Origin: Fen-1258 sp964449775
Lineage (GTDB): Bacteria > Bacteroidota > Ignavibacteria > Ignavibacteriales > Melioribacteraceae
DNA: 64,000 bases
Direction: 5' to 3'
Assembly (NCBI GenBank): GCA_964449775.1
Contig: CAYVBQ010000002.1
Span: 1 to 64,000 of the forward strand
The translations under genes were made by a program, and so were the position numbers. Below, piece by piece: positions 1 to 8,402 of this stretch. Below the pieces are notes generated by a model. It searched no databases. It worked only from the letters and a program-made list of their open reading frames with translations, and had not been told where the DNA came from. Numbering within the stretch: position 1 is the stretch's first letter; every line of letters starts with the position of its first letter.

Positions 1-119
1 CTCCTGCTTCATTAGTAATACTAGAAAGTGTGTACGATGTTGTGCTATTTATGAACTAATCGCTAACACTTGTCCGCCTCCGGTGGAGCTAATTCCTACT
101 TCTCACTTTTCACCTCTGT

Positions 120-137
120 CCTGAGCTTGTCGAAGGA
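120..137. repeat. Dispersed CCTGAGC...TCGAAGGA repeat, copy 1
   Basis: The element CCTGAGCTTGTCGAAGGA is an imperfect palindrome. Related copies lie at 5157-5175, 7596-7614 and 46695-46711, so it is a dispersed short repeat. It sits just downstream of the portal gene, which is on the minus strand. Confidence 0.6.
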
Positions 138-154
138 TTGTCAAAGTACCTTTC

Positions 155-186
155 TCTCAATTCTCCATTCTCAATTCTCAATTAAA
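155..186. repeat. Short tandem CTCAATTCT repeat
   Basis: Degenerate units of about 9 bases (CTCAATTCT / CTCCATTCT / CTCAATT) run up to the stop codon of the portal gene. The same unit recurs at 2701-2749 after the terminase genes, so two intergenic sites of the phage region carry the same minisatellite-like tract. Confidence 0.6.
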
Positions 187-1325
187 TTGAAGTCATTATC
201 ACCCAAATTATACCTCTTCTTAAAATATTCTTTACTGAATTTTACTCCTATCTCACTTAACAGTTTATCACGTTCTGCACTTTGTTCAATAACCGCTTCC
301 TTTTTATTCAGTTTTATTCTTGGTGTCGGTATATTTCCATAGTTAAGTTGACAAAAATATTCAATCAGTTTGTTCAATCCCTTTTCTACTAATTTCTTGT
401 CGCTGATTCCTAAATATGATAACATTTCTTTATGTATTTCAGCCGCCTTATACGATCCGGTATTTTCAATCTCAGTTGTTAACGTAACAGTAAGAACCGC
501 TTTCGAGATCTCCTTATTGTGAAAGCTCACCAGCTTTTCATACAATTGCCCTATCTCGTACTTTGGATTTTCTTTTAATTCAATTCCTAAGTTTTCTTCA
601 AAGATTGTAACGTTATCTTCAATCATTTGTTTCAATTGATCTAAGAATTCATCCTTCTGTTCCTGTGTAAAAGTATTCGGGTAACGACCGATCAGATACG
701 GCATTCCGAATCTTTCCATCATCATTTGCCAAAATTCAACACCAGCCCTCTTAAAAATTACTGCCCAGTAACATCTGCTTAATATTTTCTCTCCGTATGG
801 ATTTATATATGTTGGTTTATGCTGTGTTAAAATAAATTTATAAGGTGGTAACAATTCACCATCTTCAAAAATATATGTTCCTTTTAATTGTTTTCGTATT
901 CTTATATTATTCTCAAAATCAAAAATAAACCACTCTTGCGGTTTTCCGACAATACTTTTAGGAACTATCTCTTTTTCTTTTTGCTTCCAAGTTATTTCAC
1001 TTACCGAGTATCCGTAGAAAATAGCATCTAACATATCGCTGATTATTTCCCCTAAGGGTAATTGTCTGAACAGCTCTAAAACTCTTTCCTTAATTTTTTC
1101 ATCATGCTCATAATCAACTTCCCAACCCATTTGCATTACTTGCATTTTTCGCTGTTGCACAGTGGACATTAAATGAGGGTCGTTTGTCAAATCCCTAAGT
1201 ATGCTGTAATCATAATTATTTTCAGCTAATATTTTATCCGGGTCTGGTAATGTTTTATAAATCCTTTCAAGAGTTTTTAGATGTTCTCTTGTAGCAAACT
1301 CATTGAACAAAATACTTTTATTCAT
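171..1325 (-). CDS. Mu gp29-like phage portal protein (DUF935)
   Basis: Portal proteins form the dodecameric ring at the capsid vertex through which DNA is packaged. This 384-residue protein has the DUF935 layout: an N-terminal segment with LTNDPHLMSTVQQRKMQV (about residues 47-65), a central YGYSVSEITWK stretch, and the conserved VEFWQMMMERFGMPYLIGRY block near residues 195-215. The length is a little short of Mu gp29, which is over 500 residues. Its start lies five bases after the terminase stop, so the two genes are co-transcribed in the usual terminase-portal order. I am confident of the family; assembly into a working virion is not shown. Confidence 0.88.
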   Translation of the reverse strand: MNKSILFNEFATREHLKTLERIYKTLPDPDKILAENNYDYSILRDLTNDPHLMSTVQQRKMQVMQMGWEVDYEHDEKIKERVLELFRQLPLGEIISDMLDAIFYGYSVSEITWKQKEKEIVPKSIVGKPQEWFIFDFENNIRIRKQLKGTYIFEDGELLPPYKFILTQHKPTYINPYGEKILSRCYWAVIFKRAGVEFWQMMMERFGMPYLIGRYPNTFTQEQKDEFLDQLKQMIEDNVTIFEENLGIELKENPKYEIGQLYEKLVSFHNKEISKAVLTVTLTTEIENTGSYKAAEIHKEMLSYLGISDKKLVEKGLNKLIEYFCQLNYGNIPTPRIKLNKKEAVIEQSAERDKLLSEIGVKFSKEYFKKRYNLGDNDFNLIEN

Positions 1326-1329
1326 TTTG

Positions 1330-2694
1330 TCACCTCAGTAAAGTTCTGTTTGTGTAACCGATCATTCTTTTATAAAAATGTCTTTTTTCTATTCTATTTC
1401 TTTTCCTTTCTAAATGCATAATGGAATCTACATTCCCTTCGTTCACTATTTTTGCCTCGTTCAAAAATTGACTAATGCTGTCAACTATATCATCAAATTC
1501 CCCATTAGGAAACTCTTCACATTCATTCAATAATAAATCTACCCATCCATTCTCCCCCTTTGGGGGAGACACAGTGGGGGCTGGTAAAAACACTCTTCCG
1601 CACTCAATCAGTGGCGTTACCGCATGAACTCTTGCAATTTTATCAGCACTCACCTTAATTGCTTTAATCGGTATTCTTGTTTCGCGTTGCAATTCCTGTA
1701 TTAAACTTTGTCCGCTTGCTTTATCCTCAATCAGTACTTTATTTGGTTTATAATCATTATATAATTTCTCAACTGTTTTTTTTAGCTCCGGGAATTCAAC
1801 TCTGCCTCTCCACAGATCAATTAGATAGAAACCATTTTGCCGTATCTCCCAAGTAGTGCATACGGAGAAATCATTCTCTTCATTTTTCTTAAAAGCAGTA
1901 TCCCAGCTTTGCACTCTTTTAATAAATCTTAATTTTTCTAATTCATCTTTAGTATAATATTTCCACCAATCTCTTTTAATTATTCCGGCAGAAGAACCAT
2001 CAACAAACTTTCCATAAATTTCTTGGTCCCTAAGCATTTGAGATATTTCTTTCGCCATCTCATCAATTTCATTTTTATCAATCAACGGATTATCATAACT
2101 CGAATACTGAAACGATTCCCAACAATTATCATTCTTATTTCTGTCTTCTGATTTCTGGTTTCTTCCTCTTTCCCACAATTCAAAGAACAAATGTTTTTCA
2201 TTTCTTCGCTTATTCATTTTCCCTTTAGGTGTCCCGCCAATCAATACATTTGCTTTATAATCTAAGATCATTGGCCTGATACTTTCTTCCCACAATCTTC
2301 TGTTTTTTAGAATAATTCCCGCTTCATTTAATACTATTAATGAGTATCCAAACCCTTCAATATTTTCCGGCTTATCAGCACTTCTAAAATCACACACACT
2401 ATTCATAATTTTTAGATCACTTCGGTTTGCTCTATACTTCCATAGATTTTTTGGTAATTGTTTGAGTATTGGGAAGAAATATCTTTCAACATATCGTTCA
2501 ATATTACTATAAGTCGTATCCATCCATAAAATTGGTGACTTTCCATCCAGCATATTCTCAATTACATAATGAGCAAAACCTTTTGTAAGACCAAACCTTC
2601 TTCCTTTTGCAATAACTTTATATCTTGCATAGCTTTCAAAAAATATCTCTCTTTGCTTTTTATGATACCCGATTTCAAGTTTTATCTCCTTCAT
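1330..2694 (-). CDS. Phage terminase large subunit
   Basis: This is the packaging ATPase-nuclease. A Walker A-like AKGRRFGLTKG lies at residues 29-39 and Walker B LIVLNEAG at 119-126. The RNase H-fold nuclease carries QSWDTAF (D265), LIEDKASG (E323/D324) and FDDIVDS (D401/D402), so all catalytic acids are present. Residues 373-382 (PTVSPPKGEN) interrupt the usual stretch between the RVFLP strand and WVD. They are encoded by a perfect palindrome and look like an in-frame repeat insertion. The start ATG is at 2694. The gene sits directly upstream of the portal gene. Confidence 0.92.
   Translation of the reverse strand: MKEIKLEIGYHKKQREIFFESYARYKVIAKGRRFGLTKGFAHYVIENMLDGKSPILWMDTTYSNIERYVERYFFPILKQLPKNLWKYRANRSDLKIMNSVCDFRSADKPENIEGFGYSLIVLNEAGIILKNRRLWEESIRPMILDYKANVLIGGTPKGKMNKRRNEKHLFFELWERGRNQKSEDRNKNDNCWESFQYSSYDNPLIDKNEIDEMAKEISQMLRDQEIYGKFVDGSSAGIIKRDWWKYYTKDELEKLRFIKRVQSWDTAFKKNEENDFSVCTTWEIRQNGFYLIDLWRGRVEFPELKKTVEKLYNDYKPNKVLIEDKASGQSLIQELQRETRIPIKAIKVSADKIARVHAVTPLIECGRVFLPAPTVSPPKGENGWVDLLLNECEEFPNGEFDDIVDSISQFLNEAKIVNEGNVDSIMHLERKRNRIEKRHFYKRMIGYTNRTLLR
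1552..1570. repeat. Palindrome inserted in the terminase reading frame
   Basis: The sequence TCTCCCCCTTTGGGGGAGA has 8-base arms and a TTT loop, and is followed by CACAGTGGGGG. It encodes the PPKGE part of the extra residues in the terminase. The G/C-rich arms contrast sharply with the AT-rich gene around them. Confidence 0.7.
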
Positions 2695-2700
2695 GTCATT

Positions 2701-2749
2701 TTCTCAATTTCCAATAAATTCTCCATTCTCAATTCTAAATTCTCAATTG
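2701..2749. repeat. Short tandem CTCAATTCT repeat, second tract
   Basis: Degenerate copies of TTCTCAATT / TTCTCCATT / TTCTAAATT fill the gap between the small-terminase-like gene and the large terminase gene. The unit matches the tract at 155-186. Confidence 0.6.
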
Positions 2750-2753
2750 CTTT

Positions 2754-3059
2754 TCACTTCACTTCTGTGCGTTCAATTTTCAAATTATAATCTCCGCTCT
2801 CTTCAATCTTTTCTGCTTGTCCTAAATATTGTTTTCCTAACCAGATTAGCATTGTCACATTACCTTGCATCGCTACACTAATCTGTTTCCGTTTCAACCT
2901 CTCTTTGAGATTACCCCTTCCTTTTATAAGAAAAATCTCAAAATTCCTTTTTAGTGTATTGTCATCATATCCTAAAGCTTCGGCAATTTCTTTATTTGTT
3001 AATCCATAGCCAGCAAGTTTTTGTATTGTTATTTCTTCCTTATTTTTTTCTTTCTTCAT
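2754..3059 (-). CDS. Small-terminase-like helix-turn-helix protein
   Basis: This 101-residue protein starts with a predicted HTH (residues about 10-35; LAGYGLTNKEIAEALGY) followed by basic helices and the block VAMQGNVTMLIWLGKQYLGQ. That block is typical of phage small-terminase-like proteins and binds DNA for packaging initiation. It is the first gene of a minus-strand set with the large terminase and portal, which supports the role. The family resemblance is by pattern only. A generic DNA-binding protein is the alternative. Confidence 0.7.
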   Translation of the reverse strand: MKKEKNKEEITIQKLAGYGLTNKEIAEALGYDDNTLKRNFEIFLIKGRGNLKERLKRKQISVAMQGNVTMLIWLGKQYLGQAEKIEESGDYNLKIERTEVK

Positions 3060-3261
3060 TGTATTTAATCCTGTTTATCCCTTGCTATTATACATTCATA
3101 ATTATGTTTTACAAAAATCTCTAATCTGTTTTTGCTTTCGCTTTTCTTCTTTTGTTTTCCTAAAAAACATCTTACGCCTCATAAGAGAAACACAATCAAT
3201 TTTCTAATTGTATATTGCTCGCAGAAGTTATTATCAAAAAATCTTTTAAGGAATTTATTTT

Positions 3262-4206
3262 ATGGAATTTGAAATTTTTAGAACCGGAACCCATACTTCT
3301 AACAATGGCGTTACTAAGTCATATTCCGTATCCGATCTTAATTCAATTGCTGATTCCTATGATCCTCTTATTCTTGAAGCTCCCATTGTTATTGGTCACC
3401 CAAAATCTAATTCTCCGGCATTTGGATGGATTGAGTCTCTTAAAGTAGTTGGCGATCGTCTTATTGCTAAAGCTAAAGATGTTGTACCCGAATTTTTAGA
3501 TGCTGTTAAAAATGGTCTTTTTAAAAAGAGAAGTGTTTCTTTAGATAAGGATGGTAAACTTCGGCATGTTGGTTTTCTTGGCGCCTCTATTCCTGCTGTT
3601 CAAGGTCTTACCGATATTCAATTTTCGGAAGAAGATATTAATGAATCATTTGAATTTAATAATGAAGATAATATCCAATCAGATTCAAATAACAGTTTAG
3701 AAACCGATCCAATCGTTTCTGAACTTAGTTCTTTATCTAAGCAGTTAAAAAGTCTTACTGATTATTTTGAGAAGTTTTCAGATGCTGATTTTAATTCTAA
3801 ACAACAAGCACCTGTAAACAATTTTTCTGTTTCACTTAATCACGATTTATTTCAAAAACAATTAGATGAAAAACTTTCTAATGGTTCTTTAACTCCACCA
3901 ATGAAAGAAAAATTATTAAATATTATTGATTTTTTTAATACACCAAATTATTCAGAATTTGATTCTCAAAATTTTTCTGATTCTCTTTCAAACCTTATTA
4001 CTTATTTCATTGATTCAATTCCTAATATCATCTCTTTTGAAGACTTTGCTCAGAAACCGGATGCTATTGATATTAAAGATCATTCTTTCGATGGATTCCT
4101 TCTCGATCCAAGTTCTTATACACTGCACAAAAAAGCACTTTCTCTTTCGTCACAAGAAAATATAAGCTACATACAATCAATAAAAGAATTAACAACTAAG
4201 GAGTAA
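3262..4206 (+). CDS. Mu gpI-like prohead protease / scaffold
   Basis: The 314-residue protein resembles the Mu I / gp32 protease-scaffold group. The N-terminal domain (about 1-130) contains LEAPIVIGHPKSNSPAFGWIE and FKKRSVSLDK, with the conserved glycine-histidine-proline that follows a hydrophobic strand. The C-terminal part is acidic, serine-rich and helical, as expected for a scaffold. An AAGGA ribosome site lies 9-13 bases before the ATG. It is the first gene on the plus strand and is divergent from the packaging genes; the capsid gene follows after four bases. The catalytic residues were not verified. Confidence 0.78.
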   Translation: MEFEIFRTGTHTSNNGVTKSYSVSDLNSIADSYDPLILEAPIVIGHPKSNSPAFGWIESLKVVGDRLIAKAKDVVPEFLDAVKNGLFKKRSVSLDKDGKLRHVGFLGASIPAVQGLTDIQFSEEDINESFEFNNEDNIQSDSNNSLETDPIVSELSSLSKQLKSLTDYFEKFSDADFNSKQQAPVNNFSVSLNHDLFQKQLDEKLSNGSLTPPMKEKLLNIIDFFNTPNYSEFDSQNFSDSLSNLITYFIDSIPNIISFEDFAQKPDAIDIKDHSFDGFLLDPSSYTLHKKALSLSSQENISYIQSIKELTTKE

Positions 4207-4210
4207 CACC

Positions 4211-5137
4211 ATGTCTGGTACACTTGCAGCTAAAAGAATCGTTGATCCGGTTCTAACTTCTATCGCTCGTGGTTATTCTAACGCAGCTCTCATTGCCACT
4301 AAACTTTTCCCAATCGTTGAAGTAGATAAAGAAGGTGGTAAAATTCCACAATTCACTAAAGAAGCTTTTAAAATTTACAATACTGAACGAGCTATTCGCG
4401 CTAAATCTAATCGTATCAATCCCGAAGATAAATCTTCGATTGATTACGCTTTAACCGAACACGATCTTGAATATCCAATGGATTACAGAGAGATTGAAGA
4501 AGACATCCTCAACCTTCGTATGCACGCTTCTGTTGTAGTCACTGATGGTATAGCGCTCCGTCTTGAAAAAATCGCAGCCGATCTTGCGCAAGATGATACA
4601 AATTATCCGGTCGGAAATAAAATCACTCTCGCCGGTGCTTCTCAGTTTTCTGATCCTACTTCAAATCCTTTCACAACTATTGATACTGCAAAAGATGCTG
4701 TTCGTGCTAAAATTGCAAAAAGACCTAATGTTGCAATCCTTGGCGCTTCAACTTACAAAGCTCTCAAAAATCATCCGTTAATTCTAGACCGTATCAAAGT
4801 CACTCAACACGCAATCGTAAATCCCGATTTACTTCGTCAGTTGCTCGATCTTGACGAGCTTTATATCGGTGATGCTGTTTATTCAAATGACTCCGGTACT
4901 TTTATTGACATCTGGAATGATAGTATGATTCTTGCCTTCGTTTCTACTAAACAAGCAAACATAGACCGCTCTGTTTACGAACCCTCTTTCGCTTATACTT
5001 TACGAAAGAAAAACTATCCGCTTGTTGATCGTTACGAGGAAGCCGGTAAACTTGAAATCGTTAGAAGCACGGATATCTTTACCGCTAAAATTGTTGGCTC
5101 TGATGCCGGTTACTTAATTAAAGATACTGTCGCATAA
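4211..5137 (+). CDS. Phage major capsid protein (HK97-type fold expected)
   Basis: The 308-residue protein begins MSGTLAAKRIVDPVLTSIAR and contains KLFPIVEVDKEGGKIPQF, an acidic helix with MDYREIEED, and a C-terminal domain with ILGASTYKALKNHP and LYIGDAVY. This layout is shared by major capsid proteins of Mu-like and related phages. GGAG lies just before the ATG. It follows the protease/scaffold gene immediately, the standard head-gene order. Many GCT/TCT/ATC codons suggest strong expression compared with the host-like genes further right. Confidence 0.85.
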   Translation: MSGTLAAKRIVDPVLTSIARGYSNAALIATKLFPIVEVDKEGGKIPQFTKEAFKIYNTERAIRAKSNRINPEDKSSIDYALTEHDLEYPMDYREIEEDILNLRMHASVVVTDGIALRLEKIAADLAQDDTNYPVGNKITLAGASQFSDPTSNPFTTIDTAKDAVRAKIAKRPNVAILGASTYKALKNHPLILDRIKVTQHAIVNPDLLRQLLDLDELYIGDAVYSNDSGTFIDIWNDSMILAFVSTKQANIDRSVYEPSFAYTLRKKNYPLVDRYEEAGKLEIVRSTDIFTAKIVGSDAGYLIKDTVA

Positions 5138-5143
5138 TAAATT

Positions 5144-5185
5144 CCCTCTCCGTCATCCTGAGCGTAGTCGAAGGAAAGGAGAGGG
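5144..5185. repeat. Nested repeat after the capsid gene
   Basis: Outer arms CCCTCTCC (5144-5151) and GGAGAGGG (5178-5185) form one palindrome. Its loop contains a CCTGAGC...TCGAAGGA element (5157-5175). The CTAGGGTGAGG that follows GGAGAGGG completes a form common in dispersed bacterial repeats. One repeat therefore appears to have inserted in another, in the 63-bp gap before the next gene. Confidence 0.6.
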
Positions 5186-5200
5186 CTAGGGTGAGGTCTT

Positions 5201-5494
5201 ATGAAAGTTCAAGTTATCAATACCGACTTTTTACATGATGGAACTTATTATTATCAAAATTCCATCATTGATCTGCCACCGGAGTTAATTAGAAAATATC
5301 CGCGTAATCTTCTAACTCTTGATGTACCTGATAAAACAAAAGAAATCGAAACATCAGAAATGATCCAAGATAATTCTGACTTGCCAGACGTGTCTGGTGC
5401 AAATAATATGCCTGTCCCTTCGGGGCTCGCTCCGTCTGCGGAGATTATTAATCCAAAAGTTTCTAAGAAAAATAAACGAGGTAGAAAATGTTAA
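5201..5494 (+). CDS. Small phage protein of unknown function, head region
   Basis: The 97-residue protein has an N-terminal part with HDGTYYYQNSIIDLPPELIRKYP, which resembles small head-region proteins with a short beta-rich domain, and a basic tail (KVSKKNKRGRKC). A GC-rich stretch around 5410-5445 (CCTTCGGGG...CTGCGGAG) encodes VPSGLAPSAE and may be another small inserted repeat. The gene lies between capsid and decoration genes and overlaps the next start by seven bases, so translation is likely coupled. Its function is not recognised. Confidence 0.65.
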   Translation: MKVQVINTDFLHDGTYYYQNSIIDLPPELIRKYPRNLLTLDVPDKTKEIETSEMIQDNSDLPDVSGANNMPVPSGLAPSAEIINPKVSKKNKRGRKC

Positions 5495-5910
5495 CCGAAC
5501 AATTAAATCTTATTACTTCTTTCCTTGCACCTGTTGACCATTCACTCAACAAATACAAGTTCATCGGTTTTAGTGGTAATCTTTGTGCTGCAAATGCTAA
5601 AGCTCTTGGTATCTTAAATGCCAGTTCAAGTCTAGGCGAACAAGCCCCTATTGCTGTTTCCGGCATCGCATTAGTCCTTTCCGGTGGTGTTATTACTATC
5701 GGCTCTGCTGTCGCTTCTGATGCTGCCGGTAAAGCTGTTGTAGCTACTTCTTTATCTGCAACCATTCCCGCTGGTGCTGTTGCTGTTACTTCTTCTGGCG
5801 CTCAACCGGCTTCTGTAATTGCCGGTTCAATTACTCCACAAGCAATTAACGGTTACGCTCTTGATGCTGCTTCCGGTCCTGAAATATTAATTCGCATACT
5901 TCTAATCTAA
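5488..5910 (+). CDS. DUF2190-like capsid decoration protein
   Basis: This 140-residue protein is rich in glycine, alanine, valine and serine and has the regular short-strand pattern of DUF2190 / head-decoration proteins. It has an opening VDHSLNKYKFIGFSG, a central ASSSLGEQAPIAVSGIALV, and a closing YALDAASGPEILIRILL that matches the family's final strand. Such proteins sit on the outside of the capsid and stabilise it. It starts inside the end of the preceding gene. Family assignment is by pattern. Confidence 0.7.
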   Translation: MLTEQLNLITSFLAPVDHSLNKYKFIGFSGNLCAANAKALGILNASSSLGEQAPIAVSGIALVLSGGVITIGSAVASDAAGKAVVATSLSATIPAGAVAVTSSGAQPASVIAGSITPQAINGYALDAASGPEILIRILLI

Positions 5911-5928
5911 AAAACAAAAGGCAATCAA

Positions 5929-7266
5929 ATGAGAAATCTTAATAATTTCTTTAAAAATAAAAATATTGTTCCGAATAATCTTTTACAATTCCCTTTAGAT
6001 AAATTAAAATTAACTCCTTGGGGCGCTAATTCATTCTTTCTCGTGGTTGATCCGCTTCTTGGTAATGATTCCAACAATGGCTATACACTAGCAACTGCAA
6101 AAAAAACTGTTCAATCCGCTCTCGATTCTCTACCATCGGATTTATTAGGGTATGAAGCTTTTATTCTTTTGCATTCCGGTACTTACAGTAACGATCATTG
6201 CCCTGCACAATGTCCTATAATTTTCAATAACAAAAACGGTATTATTCGACTTGCTACTCTTTGTGCTGAATTAAATACTCTTCCTCTTAATCCAACTCCG
6301 CATGAAACATTTTACTTTAATCTTCTTGGTGGTGCACAAGTTAGAGATAATAATCCTATAATTTTTACCGCAAATAACCTGCCTGATTGGGCACCTATTA
6401 TGCGTTCCTCTTGGACACAAAACAACACTCTAAAACTTGCTATCGTCTCTAGCAACCCTGCAAAAGAATGGGATCAAGCTGCCGCAAATATGGCTTACAG
6501 AATCCAATTCGTTCATGGTACCGGTTGTTCTTCGCTTTCTTATCTCGGCGACTTTTTTAATCTTGCTAATTTAGATATTGCCCACCCTTTTTTAGTTGAT
6601 GTTAAAAATTCTCAACGCTTTGGCTTTCACTTTGCTAACATTACTTCCGGCAGAATCACCGGATGTAAGATGATTAATTCCTCTGCTGTAAGATCGGGTT
6701 TACAAAATTATGTCGGTGGCTGGGGCGGGTTATACACTATCGAAAATTGTTCTAAAAATTTCAAATTTGAAACTACTTATTACCCAAGCACTTCATGGCA
6801 TTCTCAATATCCGCTTGACGTTGCGGGTATTCATTTGATTGTTAATGGTGTTGCTCAACTTTGCTCTTATCAAGGTTCTAACGGTTTTTATCATTCTATT
6901 GGTTCTGCTATGGTTTATAATCAAGGTTTAATGCCTAATGCAAATCTACCGCAGATAAATATTGAAGCAACTCAATCCGATTTTACAATCACTTACAATT
7001 CCACTTTAGCTACATTAAATGATTCCTCTTCTTTGCCTCATGTAACTACAAATACTCTAACCGGTTTTACCAAACAATTCATCTCTGCTGAAATTGCTAA
7101 ATTTGGAAGTAATCTCGTTCAGCAAGCTCACACTACCGCAATCGCAGACGCAGACTTACGTAATAAAGATATTTCTTTCTATCTCGATGAAACCCTGAAC
7201 AAACTAAAAGTCAAACTAAAATATTCAAATGGCATAATCAAAACTGGCGAAGTCGCTCTAATATAA
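5929..7266 (+). CDS. Tail-spike-like protein, probable right-handed beta-helix
   Basis: The 445-residue protein carries VVDPLLGNDSNNGYTLATAKKTVQSALDSL near residues 40-70. This is the entry motif of many phage tail-spike and pectate-lyase-like beta-helix proteins. Asn- and Ser-rich short strands follow to about residue 390, then a short charged tail. No catalytic residues could be assigned. Tail tube, sheath, tape-measure and baseplate genes are absent between the decoration gene and this one, which is unusual. Alternatives are a head fibre or another surface beta-helix. Confidence 0.6.
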   Translation: MRNLNNFFKNKNIVPNNLLQFPLDKLKLTPWGANSFFLVVDPLLGNDSNNGYTLATAKKTVQSALDSLPSDLLGYEAFILLHSGTYSNDHCPAQCPIIFNNKNGIIRLATLCAELNTLPLNPTPHETFYFNLLGGAQVRDNNPIIFTANNLPDWAPIMRSSWTQNNTLKLAIVSSNPAKEWDQAAANMAYRIQFVHGTGCSSLSYLGDFFNLANLDIAHPFLVDVKNSQRFGFHFANITSGRITGCKMINSSAVRSGLQNYVGGWGGLYTIENCSKNFKFETTYYPSTSWHSQYPLDVAGIHLIVNGVAQLCSYQGSNGFYHSIGSAMVYNQGLMPNANLPQINIEATQSDFTITYNSTLATLNDSSSLPHVTTNTLTGFTKQFISAEIAKFGSNLVQQAHTTAIADADLRNKDISFYLDETLNKLKVKLKYSNGIIKTGEVALI

Positions 7267-7323
7267 ATCTCATAATTATAAATCTATTTCTGTTTTGCAA
7301 AATAATATTTGTCTGTGGGTATC

Positions 7324-7357
7324 CTCCGTAAGGAGTCCTTCGGACATCCCTTTGGGA
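7324..7357. repeat. Three adjacent mini-hairpins
   Basis: CTCCgtaaGGAG, GTCCttcGGAC and TCCCtttGGGA follow each other with at most one base between them, just downstream of the tail-spike gene. No T-run follows, so this is not an ordinary intrinsic terminator. Confidence 0.55.
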
Positions 7358-7595
7358 AAAGTTCACAGCCAAAAAATATTTTGCTCATAACTTCAAATAC
7401 AAAAAAGTATTCGTAAGAACACTCATACATTTTTCAAAATCTACTTTCAGTTTGGTCAATAATTTTTCACCAAGAACGTTCAAAAATATTTCCCTCATAA
7501 AAAACGAACGCAAATTATTCGTTTGTCTTTTGCTCACACTTTTTGATACCAAAAAGATGTGCCAATATCCAAACTTATAAATTGCTTAAAACCTG

Positions 7596-7614
7596 TTCTG
7601 AGCTTGTCGAAGAA
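7596..7614. repeat. Dispersed CTGAGC...TCGAAG repeat, copy 3
   Basis: TTCTGAGCTTGTCGAAGAA is a variant of the repeats at 120-137 and 5157-5175. Confidence 0.55.
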
Positions 7615-7925
7615 GCACCTTTCATTAAAAACTTAAATGCACTTTCAGTAAATACTTAGATTTCGTTTTTAACTTCCGGTAGGCAAGCTCACAACTAAAT
7701 AAAAGAAAAATCGCTTTTATTAAATTGTTCGCTCACTTCTTAACTGCAAAAAGTTTTCATTCCACTCGCTTCGCTTCATTTCCGTGACTGCCGATAAAGC
7801 TGGCAGTACCCGTCATTCCGCTTCGCTCGTTTCACTCAAACATTTTTACCTTTGACTTAATTCCATTAAAAGCTAACTACCTTCCCTTCCTTTTTGTTTG
7901 TCCGGCATTCGCCGGGCTGTTCAAA

Positions 7926-8127
7926 ATTTTTTGCCCGCGTGTGAACAAGTTTAGTGTTATCCGCATCTTAGTAATCAATCGGGGCAAGGGTATATGAAAC
8001 TCTCCCGCAAATCATTGAAAAAGTTATTGTTAGCGGGGTTCGCCCTTGCCTTGAATTATCATGTTTTCCTACACCATCACTAAAACATAATATGAATTCA
8101 CAAAAGATCACTTAGCGGGCAAAAAAT
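7926..8127. repeat. 13-bp inverted repeat bounding a nested palindrome
   Basis: ATTTTTTGCCCGC (7926-7938) and GCGGGCAAAAAAT (8115-8127) are exact inverse copies 176 bases apart. Inside them, GGCAAGGG (7983-7990) pairs with CCCTTGCC (8043-8050), and within that CCCGC (8004-8008) pairs with GCGGG (8033-8037). The arrangement could be the ends of a miniature element, a folded RNA or a replication structure. No protein is encoded inside it. Confidence 0.6.
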
Positions 8128-8154
8128 GTTTTTTAACGGCGCAAAAGGTCGGGC

Positions 8155-8358
8155 GTGGCATCTGTAATAGTTCATTACTCAAAACGGCACAAAGGTTTTC
8201 TTGTTCGGTTAATTCAATCAAATCAAAAATTCTTTGTAAATGTATTTACTCCGTCCGGTTCTCTTCATTCACAATCATTCAAAACATATTCCGCTGCAAA
8301 TACTTTCTTAAATGCTTTTATCAAATCACTCCCGCCCAACAAAAAGGCGGGCAAGTAA
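8155..8358 (+). CDS. Small basic protein of unknown function
   Basis: The 67-residue protein starts at GTG with an AAAGG ribosome site nearby. It has a beta-rich pattern (HYSKRHKGFLVRLIQSNQKF...FKTYSAANTFLNAFI) and a basic tail. I do not recognise the family. It lies 44 bases before the ArdC-like gene and probably belongs to the same accessory unit of the phage or mobile element. Confidence 0.5.
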   Translation: MASVIVHYSKRHKGFLVRLIQSNQKFFVNVFTPSGSLHSQSFKTYSAANTFLNAFIKSLPPNKKAGK

Positions 8359-8402
8359 ATAATCTTATGGGAATCCATCCCTAAGGGAAAGGAGTTAAAG
8401 CC

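Larger units (their letters stand above)
7267..8154. other. Non-coding structured stretch of the phage region
   Basis: I see no credible gene in these 888 bases. The sequence holds three adjacent mini-hairpins (7324-7357), a CTGAGC-type repeat (7596-7614) and several degenerate GCTCA(C/T) motifs (for example near 7382, 7532, 7687 and 7730). It also has a 13-base inverted repeat at 7926-7938 / 8115-8127 that encloses a nested palindrome at 7983-8050. This is far from random AT-rich filler and could be a non-coding RNA, a replication region or a decayed insertion. Confidence 0.6.

Noticed and set aside
5929..8154. Diversity-generating retroelement at the tail-spike gene
   Set aside because: No reverse transcriptase, no template repeat and no C-type-lectin end are visible.
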